Assembly: GCA_902805805.1 (NCBI GenBank)
Contig: CADCUE010000072.1
Coordinates: forward strand, 1 to 5,064
Reading direction: 5' to 3'
Source: an uncultured Frankineae bacterium
Lineage (GTDB): Bacteria; Actinomycetota; Actinomycetes; Mycobacteriales; SCTD01
DNA: 5,064 nt
Below, in pieces: positions 1-5,064 of this stretch. The notes beneath the pieces are model-generated. The model was not told the DNA's origin. It ran no database searches and saw only the letters and a program-made list of their open reading frames with translations. The translations under genes were made by a program, and so were the position numbers. Positions within the stretch are counted from its first letter, which is position 1, and each line of letters starts with the position of its first letter.

Positions 1-1
1 G

Positions 2-268
2 CAGATCGACAACCGCGGCAGCCACTTCTACCTTGCCCTCTACTGGGCGCAGGCGCTCGCGGAGCAGGCCGAGGACGCCGACGCGGCGGCGCTGTTCGCC
101 GACCTGGCCAAGCGGCTGGCCGCCGACGAGCAGACGATCGCCGACGAGCTCATCGCCGTGCAGGGCGCACCGGCCGACATCGGCGGCTACTACTACGTCG
201 ACAAGGCCAAGACGGACGCGGTGATGCGGCCGAGCGAGACGTTCAACCGGGCGCTCGCCGAGTTCTGA
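2..268 (+). CDS. icd: Monomeric NADP-dependent isocitrate dehydrogenase, C-terminal 88 residues (5' end outside window)
   Basis: This is the C-terminal end of a monomeric isocitrate dehydrogenase, a cytoplasmic TCA-cycle enzyme that oxidatively decarboxylates isocitrate to 2-oxoglutarate and makes NADPH. The reading frame is open from base 2 to the TGA at 266-268. The translation contains blocks I recognise from the end of this family: DNRGSHFYLALYWAQALA near the window edge, then an alanine-rich helical stretch, then VQGAPADIGGYYYVD and finally MRPSETFNRALAEF. The conserved IGGYY segment and the MRPS..FN ending are typical of the roughly 740-residue monomeric enzyme, not of the shorter dimeric Icd. 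About 650 residues, including the catalytic metal and isocitrate site, lie upstream of the window. A strong hairpin follows 14 bp after the stop, so the gene probably ends its transcription unit. Identity is firm; intactness of the rest cannot be judged. Confidence 0.93.
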   Translation, partial: QIDNRGSHFYLALYWAQALAEQAEDADAAALFADLAKRLAADEQTIADELIAVQGAPADIGGYYYVDKAKTDAVMRPSETFNRALAEF

Positions 269-281
269 CGGCAGTCCGGCC

Positions 282-343
282 CACCACCCCGCTCGAACCG
301 TTCGCGACACGCCGTGCCGGCGCACGGTTCGGGCGGGGTGGTG
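282..343 (+). terminator. Strong hairpin downstream of icd, probable U-tract-less terminator
   Basis: The arms at 282-301 and 324-343 are inverted repeats of 20 bases. All positions pair, with a single G-U wobble (293 with 332). The 22-base loop contains further short complementarity (303-305 with 320-322). The repeat begins 14 bp after the icd stop and ends before the next gene's leader. No run of T follows the right arm (the sequence continues GCGTTCCGGGG). That is common for terminators in GC-rich actinobacteria, but it means termination is inferred from position and stem strength. Because the arms are nearly symmetric, it could act on either strand. Confidence 0.75.
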
Positions 344-410
344 CGTTCCGGGGCCGCGGCGCGCGCCCGTACGCTGGACGACGTGGAACCTCCCTCTAGT
401 CAGGCGTGCC

Positions 411-430
411 CCGACCTCCTCGGGAGGCGG
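411..430 (+). promoter_or_regulatory. Ribosome binding site of the CNNM/CBS gene, inside a short hairpin
   Basis: The Shine-Dalgarno-like GGGAGG at 422-427 lies 11 bases before the GTG at 439 and is the main reason for choosing that start. It is flanked on its left by CCTCC at 415-419, which pairs perfectly with GGAGG at 423-427 across a three-base loop. After one bulged A (414) the stem continues with 411-413 pairing to 428-430, making an eight-pair hairpin. A second copy of the anti-Shine-Dalgarno motif, CCTCCC at 389-394, lies further upstream. The pairing is seen directly; any role in regulating translation is inference. Confidence 0.4.
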
Positions 431-438
431 AGCACGCC

Positions 439-1743
439 GTGAGCGACACCTTGGTCAACGTCGCCCTCGTCCTCGTCTTCATCCTCATCGGTGGCGTCTT
501 CGCGGCGACCGAGCTCGCGCTGGTCAGCCTGCGGGAGGGCCAGGCCAAGGCGCTGGCCGCCCGCGGCAAGCGCGGTGCGCGGGTCGCCCGGCTCGTCGAG
601 GACCCGAACCGCTTCCTCGCCGCCGTGCAGGTCGGCGTCACGCTCGCCGGCTTCCTGTCGGCCGCGTTCGGTGCGGCGCGCCTCGCCGTGCCCGTGTCCG
701 ACCTCCTCACGGACGCCGGCATGTCGACCGGTGCCTCCGACACGGTGGCCCTGGTGCTCGTGACGCTCGTCATCTCGTACTTCTCGCTGGTGTTCAGCGA
801 GCTGGCGCCGAAGCGCCTGGCGCTGCAGCGGCCCGAGGGCGTGTCGATGCTGTTCGCGCCGGCCCTCGACCGCATCGCGAGCCTGTCGCGACCGGTCATC
901 TGGCTGCTGTCGAAGAGCACCGACCTCGTGGTCCGGCTGCTCGGCGGCGACCCCCACTCCAAGGGCGAGGCCATCACCGAGGAGGAGCTGCGCGACATGG
1001 TGGCGGCGCACGAGTCGCTCACCAAGGACGAGCGCAAGCTCATCGACGACGTCTTCGCCGCCGGTGAGCGCCAGCTGCGCGAGGTCATGCTGCCGCGCAC
1101 CGAGGTCGCGTTCCTCGACGCCGGCATGACGCTGCAGCGGGCGCTGCGCGAGACCGCCGAGCAGCCGCACTCCCGCTACCCGGTCGCCGGCACGTCGCAG
1201 GACGACGTCATCGGCTTCCTGCACGTCCGCGACCTCATGGTCCCGGCCGCCAACGCGCGGGGCCTGCGCGTCGCCGACGTCGCGCGCGAGGTGAAGATGC
1301 TGCCGGCCAGCAAGAAGGTGCTGCCGGCGATGTCGGAGATGCGCCGCGAGGGCCACCACATGGCGATCGTCGTCGACGAGTACGGCGGCACCGCCGGCAT
1401 CGTCACGCTCGAGGACCTCATCGAGGAGGTCATCGGCGACATCCGCGACGAGTACGACGTCGACGAGGGCGATCCGCTCGAGATCCGCGGCGGTGAGGTC
1501 GAGGCCGACGGCCTGCTCCACCTCGACGAGGTGCGCAGCGTCACGGGCGTCTCGCTGCCCGACGGGCCGTACGAGACGCTGGCCGGCTACGTCATGGCGA
1601 CGCTCGGGCACGTGCCGCGCCAGGGCGAGGCGGTCGAGGTCGACGGCCACCGCCTCGAGGTCAGCGAGCTCGACGGCCGGCGCATCGCCCGGGTGCGCGT
1701 CACGCCGCTCGAGCCGCAGGAGCAGCTCGAGGAGAGCGCGTGA
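439..1743 (+). CDS. CNNM/DUF21-CBS-CorC domain membrane protein (HlyC/CorC family transporter)
   Basis: This is a 434-residue integral membrane protein of the CNNM/HlyC-CorC family, whose members are linked to magnesium or cobalt efflux and metal resistance; 'hemolysin' is a legacy name. An N-terminal transmembrane segment (about residues 5-30, with the FAATELAL motif) is followed by hydrophobic segments near 59-82 and 102-121. The conserved ELAPKR motif is at 121-126, and a further amphipathic/membrane stretch lies near 134-169. A CBS pair follows: about 217-267 (MLPRTEV, ending IGFLHVRDLM) and about 285-338 (HHMAIVVDEYGGTAGIVTLEDLIEEVIGDI). The CorC_HlyC domain spans about 348-423, including the PDGPYETLAGYVMATLG segment. 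Domain order and length match the family. GTG 439 is preferred because GGGAGG precedes it; an in-frame GTG at 406 would add a non-membrane, proline/arginine-rich tail without a ribosome binding site. Its stop overlaps the next gene's start (GTGA). The substrate cannot be deduced from sequence. Confidence 0.93.
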   Translation: MSDTLVNVALVLVFILIGGVFAATELALVSLREGQAKALAARGKRGARVARLVEDPNRFLAAVQVGVTLAGFLSAAFGAARLAVPVSDLLTDAGMSTGASDTVALVLVTLVISYFSLVFSELAPKRLALQRPEGVSMLFAPALDRIASLSRPVIWLLSKSTDLVVRLLGGDPHSKGEAITEEELRDMVAAHESLTKDERKLIDDVFAAGERQLREVMLPRTEVAFLDAGMTLQRALRETAEQPHSRYPVAGTSQDDVIGFLHVRDLMVPAANARGLRVADVAREVKMLPASKKVLPAMSEMRREGHHMAIVVDEYGGTAGIVTLEDLIEEVIGDIRDEYDVDEGDPLEIRGGEVEADGLLHLDEVRSVTGVSLPDGPYETLAGYVMATLGHVPRQGEAVEVDGHRLEVSELDGRRIARVRVTPLEPQEQLEESA

Positions 1744-2237
1744 CCGCCCCCGTCCGCACGCACTTCCAGACGAGGGCGAGCGTCGAGGAGCTGTTCGCCG
1801 TCCTGACCTCCGACGTCTTCGTGCAGCGCCGGGCCGAGCGCTTCCGCGACGGCGCCACGGTCGTGCGCCGCGAGGCGCGTCCGGACGGCGGGCTGCTGCT
1901 CGCCGTCGCCCGCGAGCTGCCCGACGGTGCGCCGGGCTTCCTCGCCAGGCTGCTCCCGAAGGACGGCCGGGTCGTGCAGACCGACGACTGGGGACCGCCC
2001 GACGCGGGCGGCGGCCGCTCCGGCACCTGGCAGGTCGATCTGCCGGGTGCGCCGGCCCGCCTCGGCGGCACGCTGCGCGTCGAGCCGGTCGGGCAGGTCA
2101 CGCGCTTCCTGCGCGAGGGCGAGGCGAAGGTCTCCGTGCCGCTCGTCGGCGGCAAGGCCGAGCAGTTCGTCGCCGAGATGGTCATGAAGCTGGGTCAGAA
2201 GGAGAGCGACCTGCTCCTCGAGCTCATGGTCAGCTGA
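1740..2237 (+). CDS. DUF2505 family protein (START/SRPBCC-like fold)
   Basis: This 165-residue protein matches the actinobacterial DUF2505 family, which is thought to have a START-like ligand-binding fold; no biochemical role is established. It begins THFQTRASVEELFAVLTS, the usual opening with a helix after the first strand. It continues with VVQTDDWGPPD (78-88), GTWQVDLPGAPARLGGTLRVEP (95-116) and VSVPLVGGKAEQFV (131-144), all typical blocks; the last precedes the long C-terminal helix. There is no signal peptide or membrane segment, so it is probably cytoplasmic. The GTG start overlaps the upstream TGA as GTGA, with GAGGAG at 1729-1734 five bases before it. It is therefore very likely co-transcribed and translationally coupled with the CNNM/CBS gene. 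Its last 43 bp overlap the 3' end of the opposite-strand reductase. A link to the membrane protein's function is possible but unproven. Confidence 0.88.
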   Translation: MTAPVRTHFQTRASVEELFAVLTSDVFVQRRAERFRDGATVVRREARPDGGLLLAVARELPDGAPGFLARLLPKDGRVVQTDDWGPPDAGGGRSGTWQVDLPGAPARLGGTLRVEPVGQVTRFLREGEAKVSVPLVGGKAEQFVAEMVMKLGQKESDLLLELMVS

Positions 2238-3370
2238 CGGGCGAGCCCTCCGACCAGCGCCGGGGTGATGAGCCCGCGCCCGAGCCCGAGCTCCACGAGC
2301 GCGTCCATCGCCCGAGGTGACCGTCGCGCCGCACCGACGCCGGCGTCGACGAGCGCCGGGCGGGCGGTGAGCCGGGCGAGCAGCGTCGTGTGGCGCAGGT
2401 GGCGGCCGAGCTCGTCGCGCAGGGCGGCGGCGTACTGCGCACCCGCGTCCCCCGGGTGCACGGCGGCCGCCCCGGCCAGCCGGCCCGACAGCAGCGCGTA
2501 GAAGATCCCCTCGCCGGTGAGCGGGTTGATGAGCGACAGCGCGTCGCCGGCGAGCAGCACCCGCCCCGGCCGCAGCGCGGGCCGTGCCGTCGACAGCGGC
2601 AGGTGGTGGCTGACCAGCCGCTCGGCCTCCACGCCGGGCAGCAGCTCGGCGAGCCGGCCGTGCAGCTCCTCGCGGCCGCCGCGCGGCGCCGCCCGCAGGC
2701 TCGGCAGCAGCATCCCGAAGCCGACGTTCGCCCGCCCGTCACCGCTCGCGAACGACCAGGCGTACGCCGGCCAGTCCTGCGCCGTCATGACGATCCGCTG
2801 CTCGGGCTCCCCGGGCGGCGCCGCGGCGTACCCGCGCACCGCCACGGCCATCGCGCCGTCCGGCTGACGAGCCGCGCCGCTCTGCCGCCGGACGACGCCG
2901 TTGGCCCCGTCGGCGCCCACCACGACGCGGGCGTGCACCTCGCCGTCGAGCACGACGCCGTCGCGGCGCACCTCGAGCCGCCGCACGGTCCGCCGGTCCA
3001 GGACGGCCCCGCGGCGGACGGCCGCCTCGACCAGCCGGGCGTCGAACAGCGTCCGCGGGACGACGAAGTCGGGCCGGGCCAGCGTCGTCGCGACCTCCAG
3101 CCCGCCGGGGGAGGTGATGCGCAGCCGGCGCACCGGCACCCGGTCGGCCAGCACCTCCGCCGCCCCGACGCGGGCGAGCTCGTCGAGCGCCTGCGGCGCG
3201 ATGCCGTCGCCGCAGGACTTGTCGCGGGGGAACTCGGCGCGGTCGAGCAGCAGCACCCGGGCGCCCGGGCGGGTGCGCAGGGCCGACAGCGCCGCCGCCG
3301 TCCCCGCCGGTCCGGCGCCGACGACCGCGACGTCCCAGGTGTCCTGCACGCCTGACAGGATGGTCCACAT
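2195..3370 (-). CDS. FAD-dependent geranylgeranyl reductase family protein (possible menaquinone-chain reductase)
   Basis: This 391-residue flavoprotein belongs to the geranylgeranyl reductase family, which hydrogenates double bonds in polyprenyl chains; in actinobacteria the MenJ-type member partially saturates the menaquinone side chain. Seen in sequence: dinucleotide-binding VVGAGPAG (16-23); KSCGDGIAP (51-59) with the family cysteine at 53; VVVGADGANGVVRR (149-162); the substrate-site pattern PxYxWxF followed by GFG (201-207 and 217-219); and the FAD-binding LLAGDALSLINPLTGEGI (272-289). The length is normal. ATG 3370 is preferred, with GGCGGG about eight bases upstream. GTG 3349 (residue 8) is a possible alternative, because the conserved part begins only at about residue 11. 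Extending to 3466 would add an arginine-rich tail that is merely antisense to trpS. It stands alone on its strand, convergent with the DUF2505 gene and divergent from trpS. The exact substrate is inferred. Confidence 0.87.
   Translation of the reverse strand: MWTILSGVQDTWDVAVVGAGPAGTAAALSALRTRPGARVLLLDRAEFPRDKSCGDGIAPQALDELARVGAAEVLADRVPVRRLRITSPGGLEVATTLARPDFVVPRTLFDARLVEAAVRRGAVLDRRTVRRLEVRRDGVVLDGEVHARVVVGADGANGVVRRQSGAARQPDGAMAVAVRGYAAAPPGEPEQRIVMTAQDWPAYAWSFASGDGRANVGFGMLLPSLRAAPRGGREELHGRLAELLPGVEAERLVSHHLPLSTARPALRPGRVLLAGDALSLINPLTGEGIFYALLSGRLAGAAAVHPGDAGAQYAAALRDELGRHLRHTTLLARLTARPALVDAGVGAARRSPRAMDALVELGLGRGLITPALVGGLARQLTMSSRSRSLSF
3357..3360 (+). promoter_or_regulatory. Ribosome binding site of trpS
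   Basis: AGGA eight bases before ATG 3369 is the best ribosome binding motif in the area and decides the trpS start over ATG 3360. It lies within the reductase coding sequence on the other strand. Just beside it, CAGGAT (3356-3361) resembles a -10 hexamer, but I see no matching -35, so I do not call a promoter. Confidence 0.5.
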
Positions 3371-4394
3371 GTCCGAGTCCCGCCCTGCAGCCCCGTCCGG
3401 CCCGCGAGCCCGTCCCCGCGTCCTGTCCGGCATCCGTCCCACGGGCAGCGGCTTCCACCTCGGCAACTACCTCGGCGCGGTGCGCCACTGGGCTGCGATG
3501 CAGGACGAGGCGGAGTGCTTCTTCTTCCTCGCCGACCTGCACGCCCTCACCGAGGTGCCCGACCCGGCCTCGCTGCGCGAGCGCACGCGCGGGTCGGCGG
3601 CCGAGCTGCTCGCGATGGGCGTCGACCCCGCACGCAGCGCCGTGTTCGCCCAGTCCCACCTGCCCGAGCACGCCGAGCTGGCCTGGGTGCTGGGCTGCCT
3701 CACCGGGTTCGGGGAGGCGAGCCGGATGACGCAGTTCAAGGAGAAGGGAGGCGGATCGGTCGGCCTGTTCACCTACCCCGTCCTGCAGGCGGCCGACATC
3801 CTCATGTACCAGGCCGACTCGGTGCCGATCGGCGAGGACCAGCGCCAGCACCTCGAGCTGACCCGCGACCTCGCGCAGCGCTTCAACGCCCGCTACGGCG
3901 AGACGTTCGTCGTCCCGGGCCCGTACGCCGGCAAGCCGGGCGCACGCATCAAGGACCTGCAGGACCCGGCCCGCAAGATGAGCAAGACGATCGGCGGCGC
4001 CGGCACGCTGTGGGTGCTCGACGAGCCGAAGGCGCTCACCAAGAAGGTGAAGAGCGCCGTCACCGACACCGGTCGCGAGGTGGTCTTCGACGCCGAGGCC
4101 AAGCCCGGGATCAGCAACCTGCTGACGGTCCTCGCGGTCGCCAGCGACCGCTCGGTCGAGCTGGTGCAGGCGGAGTTCGAGGGCAAGGGCTACGGCGACT
4201 TCAAGGGCGCCGTCGCGGAGGCCGTCGTGGCGCTGTTCGCCCCCGTGCGCGAGCGCTACACCGCCCTCATGGCCGACCCCGCCGAGCTCGACCGGGTGCT
4301 CGCCGGCGGCGCAGCGCGCGCCGGCGAGGTCGCCGTCGCCACCATGGACGCCGTCCGGGACCGGATCGGCCTGCTGGCGCCGGCGGGGCAGTGA
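3369..4394 (+). CDS. trpS: Tryptophan--tRNA ligase
   Basis: This is a 341-residue class I aminoacyl-tRNA synthetase that activates tryptophan with ATP and charges tRNA-Trp in the cytoplasm. Seen: RPRVLSGIRPTG (16-26) leading to the HIGH-equivalent in GFHLGNYLGA (28-37); FFFLADLHALT (51-61); GEASRMTQFKEK (115-126); the tryptophan-site stretch YPVLQAADILMYQAD (136-150) with GEDQRQHLELTRDLAQRFN (155-173); and the second ATP signature as KMSKT (203-207), with Thr where Ser is usual. The length is normal for bacterial TrpRS and all blocks are present. ATG 3369 has AGGA at 3357-3360, eight bases upstream; the in-frame ATG 3360 sits directly on that motif and is unlikely. No start codon lies between 3369 and the conserved core. 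There is no T-box or leader, since the upstream DNA is reductase coding sequence. The stop overlaps a GTG (GTGA, 4391-4394). Some actinobacteria have a second TrpRS; whether this is the only copy is unknown. Confidence 0.96.
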   Translation: MSESRPAAPSGPRARPRVLSGIRPTGSGFHLGNYLGAVRHWAAMQDEAECFFFLADLHALTEVPDPASLRERTRGSAAELLAMGVDPARSAVFAQSHLPEHAELAWVLGCLTGFGEASRMTQFKEKGGGSVGLFTYPVLQAADILMYQADSVPIGEDQRQHLELTRDLAQRFNARYGETFVVPGPYAGKPGARIKDLQDPARKMSKTIGGAGTLWVLDEPKALTKKVKSAVTDTGREVVFDAEAKPGISNLLTVLAVASDRSVELVQAEFEGKGYGDFKGAVAEAVVALFAPVRERYTALMADPAELDRVLAGGAARAGEVAVATMDAVRDRIGLLAPAGQ

Positions 4395-4411
4395 GCACGG
4401 GCGCGCGCTGA
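4391..4411 (+). other. Putative six-residue coupling mini-ORF between trpS and the 2H protein
   Basis: GTG at 4391 overlaps the trpS stop as GTGA. The short frame reads M-S-T-G-A-R and ends at TGA 4409-4411, whose last base is the first base of the next gene's ATG (TGATG). Neither start has a clear Shine-Dalgarno sequence, so a stop-to-start relay of terminating ribosomes is possible. The overlaps are seen directly; translation of this peptide is inference, and chance in GC-rich DNA is a real alternative. Confidence 0.25.
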
Positions 4412-4956
4412 TGGCCCGGCGCGACTTCGGCGTGGCCATCGGCCTGCCCGAGCCCTTCACCAGCGAGCTGCAGGAGTGGCGCCAGCACCTCGGCGACCCC
4501 AACGCCGCCGGGATCCCGCCGCACGTGACGCTGCTGCCGCCGACGGCGCTGCGCGAGGAGGCGCTGGCGCAGGTCGAGGAGCACCTGCGCTCGGTGGCGG
4601 CGCAGGAGGAGCCGTTCGAGATGGTCCTGCGCGGCTCGGCGACGTTCCGCCCGGTGTCGCCCGTGGTCTTCGTGCCCGTCGTCAAGGGCCTGGCCGACTG
4701 CGAGCGGCTGGAGGCGCAGGTCCGGTCCGGACCGCTCGCGCGGGAGATCAAGTTCCCGTACCACCCGCACGTCACCGTCGCGCACGACCTGCCCGAGGAC
4801 GCCCTCGACCGCGCCTTCGACGGCCTGGCCCGCTACGAGGCGACGTTCCCCGTGTGGGGCTTCACGCTGTTCGAGCAGGACCGGCAGGGGGTGTGGCGCC
4901 CGCAGCGCGACTTCCCCTTCGGCAGCGGTCGTCCCGGCCCCGTGGCGCCGCCCTGA
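4411..4956 (+). CDS. 2H phosphoesterase superfamily protein (2'-5' RNA ligase family)
   Basis: This 181-residue protein has the two HxT motifs that define 2H phosphoesterases: HVT at 38-40 (in IPPHVTLLPP) and HVT at 120-122 (in FPYHPHVTVAH). The four catalytic residues are present at the expected spacing of about 80 residues. Family members act on 2'-5' linkages or 2',3'-cyclic phosphates in RNA or nucleotides; many annotated '2'-5' RNA ligases' have no known physiological substrate, and I do not assign thpR. It has no signal peptide or membrane segment, so it is cytoplasmic. The proline-rich last ten residues are probably disordered. ATG 4411 is the only nearby start in frame. There is no good ribosome binding site (only GGG at 4399-4401), so translation probably depends on trpS 16 bp upstream. 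Being beside trpS suggests a possible tRNA/RNA-related role, but this is only contextual. Confidence 0.87.
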   Translation: MARRDFGVAIGLPEPFTSELQEWRQHLGDPNAAGIPPHVTLLPPTALREEALAQVEEHLRSVAAQEEPFEMVLRGSATFRPVSPVVFVPVVKGLADCERLEAQVRSGPLAREIKFPYHPHVTVAHDLPEDALDRAFDGLARYEATFPVWGFTLFEQDRQGVWRPQRDFPFGSGRPGPVAPP

Positions 4957-4966
4957 CGATCATCGG

Positions 4967-5005
4967 GGCGCGTGCCGACGGTGGTGCTGGGGTACGGCAC
5001 GCGCC
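4967..5005 (+). repeat. 11-bp perfect inverted repeat directly before the next start codon
   Basis: The arms GGCGCGTGCCG (4967-4977) and CGGCACGCGCC (4995-5005) are perfectly complementary and enclose a 17-base loop. The left arm starts 10 bp after the 2H gene's stop and the right arm ends at the base before ATG 5006. The loop holds G-rich motifs (GGTGG and TGGGG) that are the only Shine-Dalgarno-like sequences for that start. It may be a terminator or attenuator after the 2H gene, or a structure that presents or hides the ribosome binding site. No U-tract follows. Confidence 0.55.
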
Positions 5006-5064
5006 ATGGCGTCCCCCAAGGCCCTGCTCGCGAAGCTGCGCGAGCAGCGGCCCGCTCTCGACCA
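5006..5064 (+). CDS. Probable YihY/BrkB family membrane protein, first 19 codons (3' end outside window)
   Basis: An ATG at 5006 opens a frame that runs off the window edge, reading MASPKALLAKLREQRPALD. A short basic amphipathic helix followed by a R-x-P-x-L-D ending resembles the N-terminus of actinobacterial YihY/BrkB family proteins, just before their first transmembrane segment. The position fits too: I recall the order trpS, 2'-5' RNA ligase-like gene, YihY-like gene from other actinobacteria. With only 19 residues and no membrane segment visible, the identification rests mainly on context. No other start is available nearby in this frame. The gene begins 49 bp after the 2H stop, directly after an inverted repeat. 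Confidence 0.5.
   Translation, partial: MASPKALLAKLREQRPALD

Noticed and set aside
346..375. A sigma-70-like promoter (TTCCGG, 18-base gap, TACGCT) before the CNNM/CBS gene
   Set aside because: The -35 is poor and such matches arise easily; a promoter is likely somewhere in 344-405 but I cannot place it.
406..438. GTG 406 as the start of the CNNM/CBS gene
   Set aside because: It has no ribosome binding site and would put a charged, proline-rich tail before the first membrane segment, whereas GTG 439 has GGGAGG upstream. TCTAGT at 395-400 could be a weak -10 for a leaderless start, so this is not fully excluded.
400..1650. A 416-codon minus-strand frame opposite the CNNM/CBS gene
   Set aside because: The translation is a repetitive Arg/Asp/Val/His-rich shadow without motifs, and the plus strand encodes a well-matched family protein.
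2390..3355. A 321-codon plus-strand frame opposite the reductase
   Set aside because: It is rich in Arg, Pro, Gln and His with no domain. The minus strand carries all the reductase motifs in order.
3371..3466. An upstream extension of the reductase to an ATG at 3466
   Set aside because: The added 32 residues are an arginine/glycine-rich shadow of trpS codons, and the flavin fold begins at about residue 11 from ATG 3370.
2739..4775. A 678-codon open frame on the minus strand, antisense to trpS, the 2H gene and part of the reductase region
   Set aside because: It is low-complexity (Arg/Gly/Ala/His-rich), has no recognisable domain and lies opposite clearly conserved genes. Long antisense frames are expected where third positions are nearly all G/C.
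1..5064. CRISPR arrays, tRNA/rRNA genes, insertion sequences, attachment sites, riboswitches
   Set aside because: I saw no regularly spaced repeats, no tRNA-like cloverleaf, no transposase and no known riboswitch core. The gaps between genes are too short for most of these.

Overview
The window is a compact stretch of chromosome from a very GC-rich bacterium. Codon third positions are almost all G or C, GTG starts are used, and the gene families (monomeric NADP isocitrate dehydrogenase, DUF2505, a menaquinone-type geranylgeranyl reductase) point to Actinomycetota. The genus cannot be named safely from this sequence. There is no sign of mobile DNA, CRISPR, tRNA or rRNA. All genes share the same base composition and codon style, so this looks like ordinary core chromosome.

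Layout, left to right: (1) the 3' end of a monomeric isocitrate dehydrogenase gene (icd), closed by a strong 20-bp-arm hairpin with no U-tract; (2) a two-gene forward unit, a CNNM/CBS/CorC-type membrane protein followed by a DUF2505 protein, joined by a 4-base GTGA overlap; (3) a reverse-strand FAD-dependent geranylgeranyl reductase family gene, whose 3' end overlaps the DUF2505 gene tail-to-tail by 43 bp; (4) trpS on the forward strand, starting head-to-head with the reductase so that the two ATG codons interlock in the palindrome ACATGT; (5) a 2H-family (2'-5' RNA ligase-like) protein just after trpS, possibly coupled to it through a six-residue mini-ORF; (6) the first 19 codons of a probable YihY/BrkB family membrane protein, whose ATG directly abuts an 11-bp inverted repeat.

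The genes serve several housekeeping roles rather than one pathway: TCA cycle/NADPH supply, probable metal-ion transport, isoprenoid-chain reduction (probably of menaquinone), tryptophan charging, and a 2H phosphoesterase of unknown substrate. The order trpS, 2H protein, YihY-like protein is one I recall from other actinobacteria, so those three probably form one transcription unit. I see no convincing novel multi-gene system. The items most worth a second look are small: interlocked start codons, stop/start coupling signals, and hairpins placed at gene boundaries or over a ribosome binding site. The longest stretch without a gene is about 170 bp (269-438).
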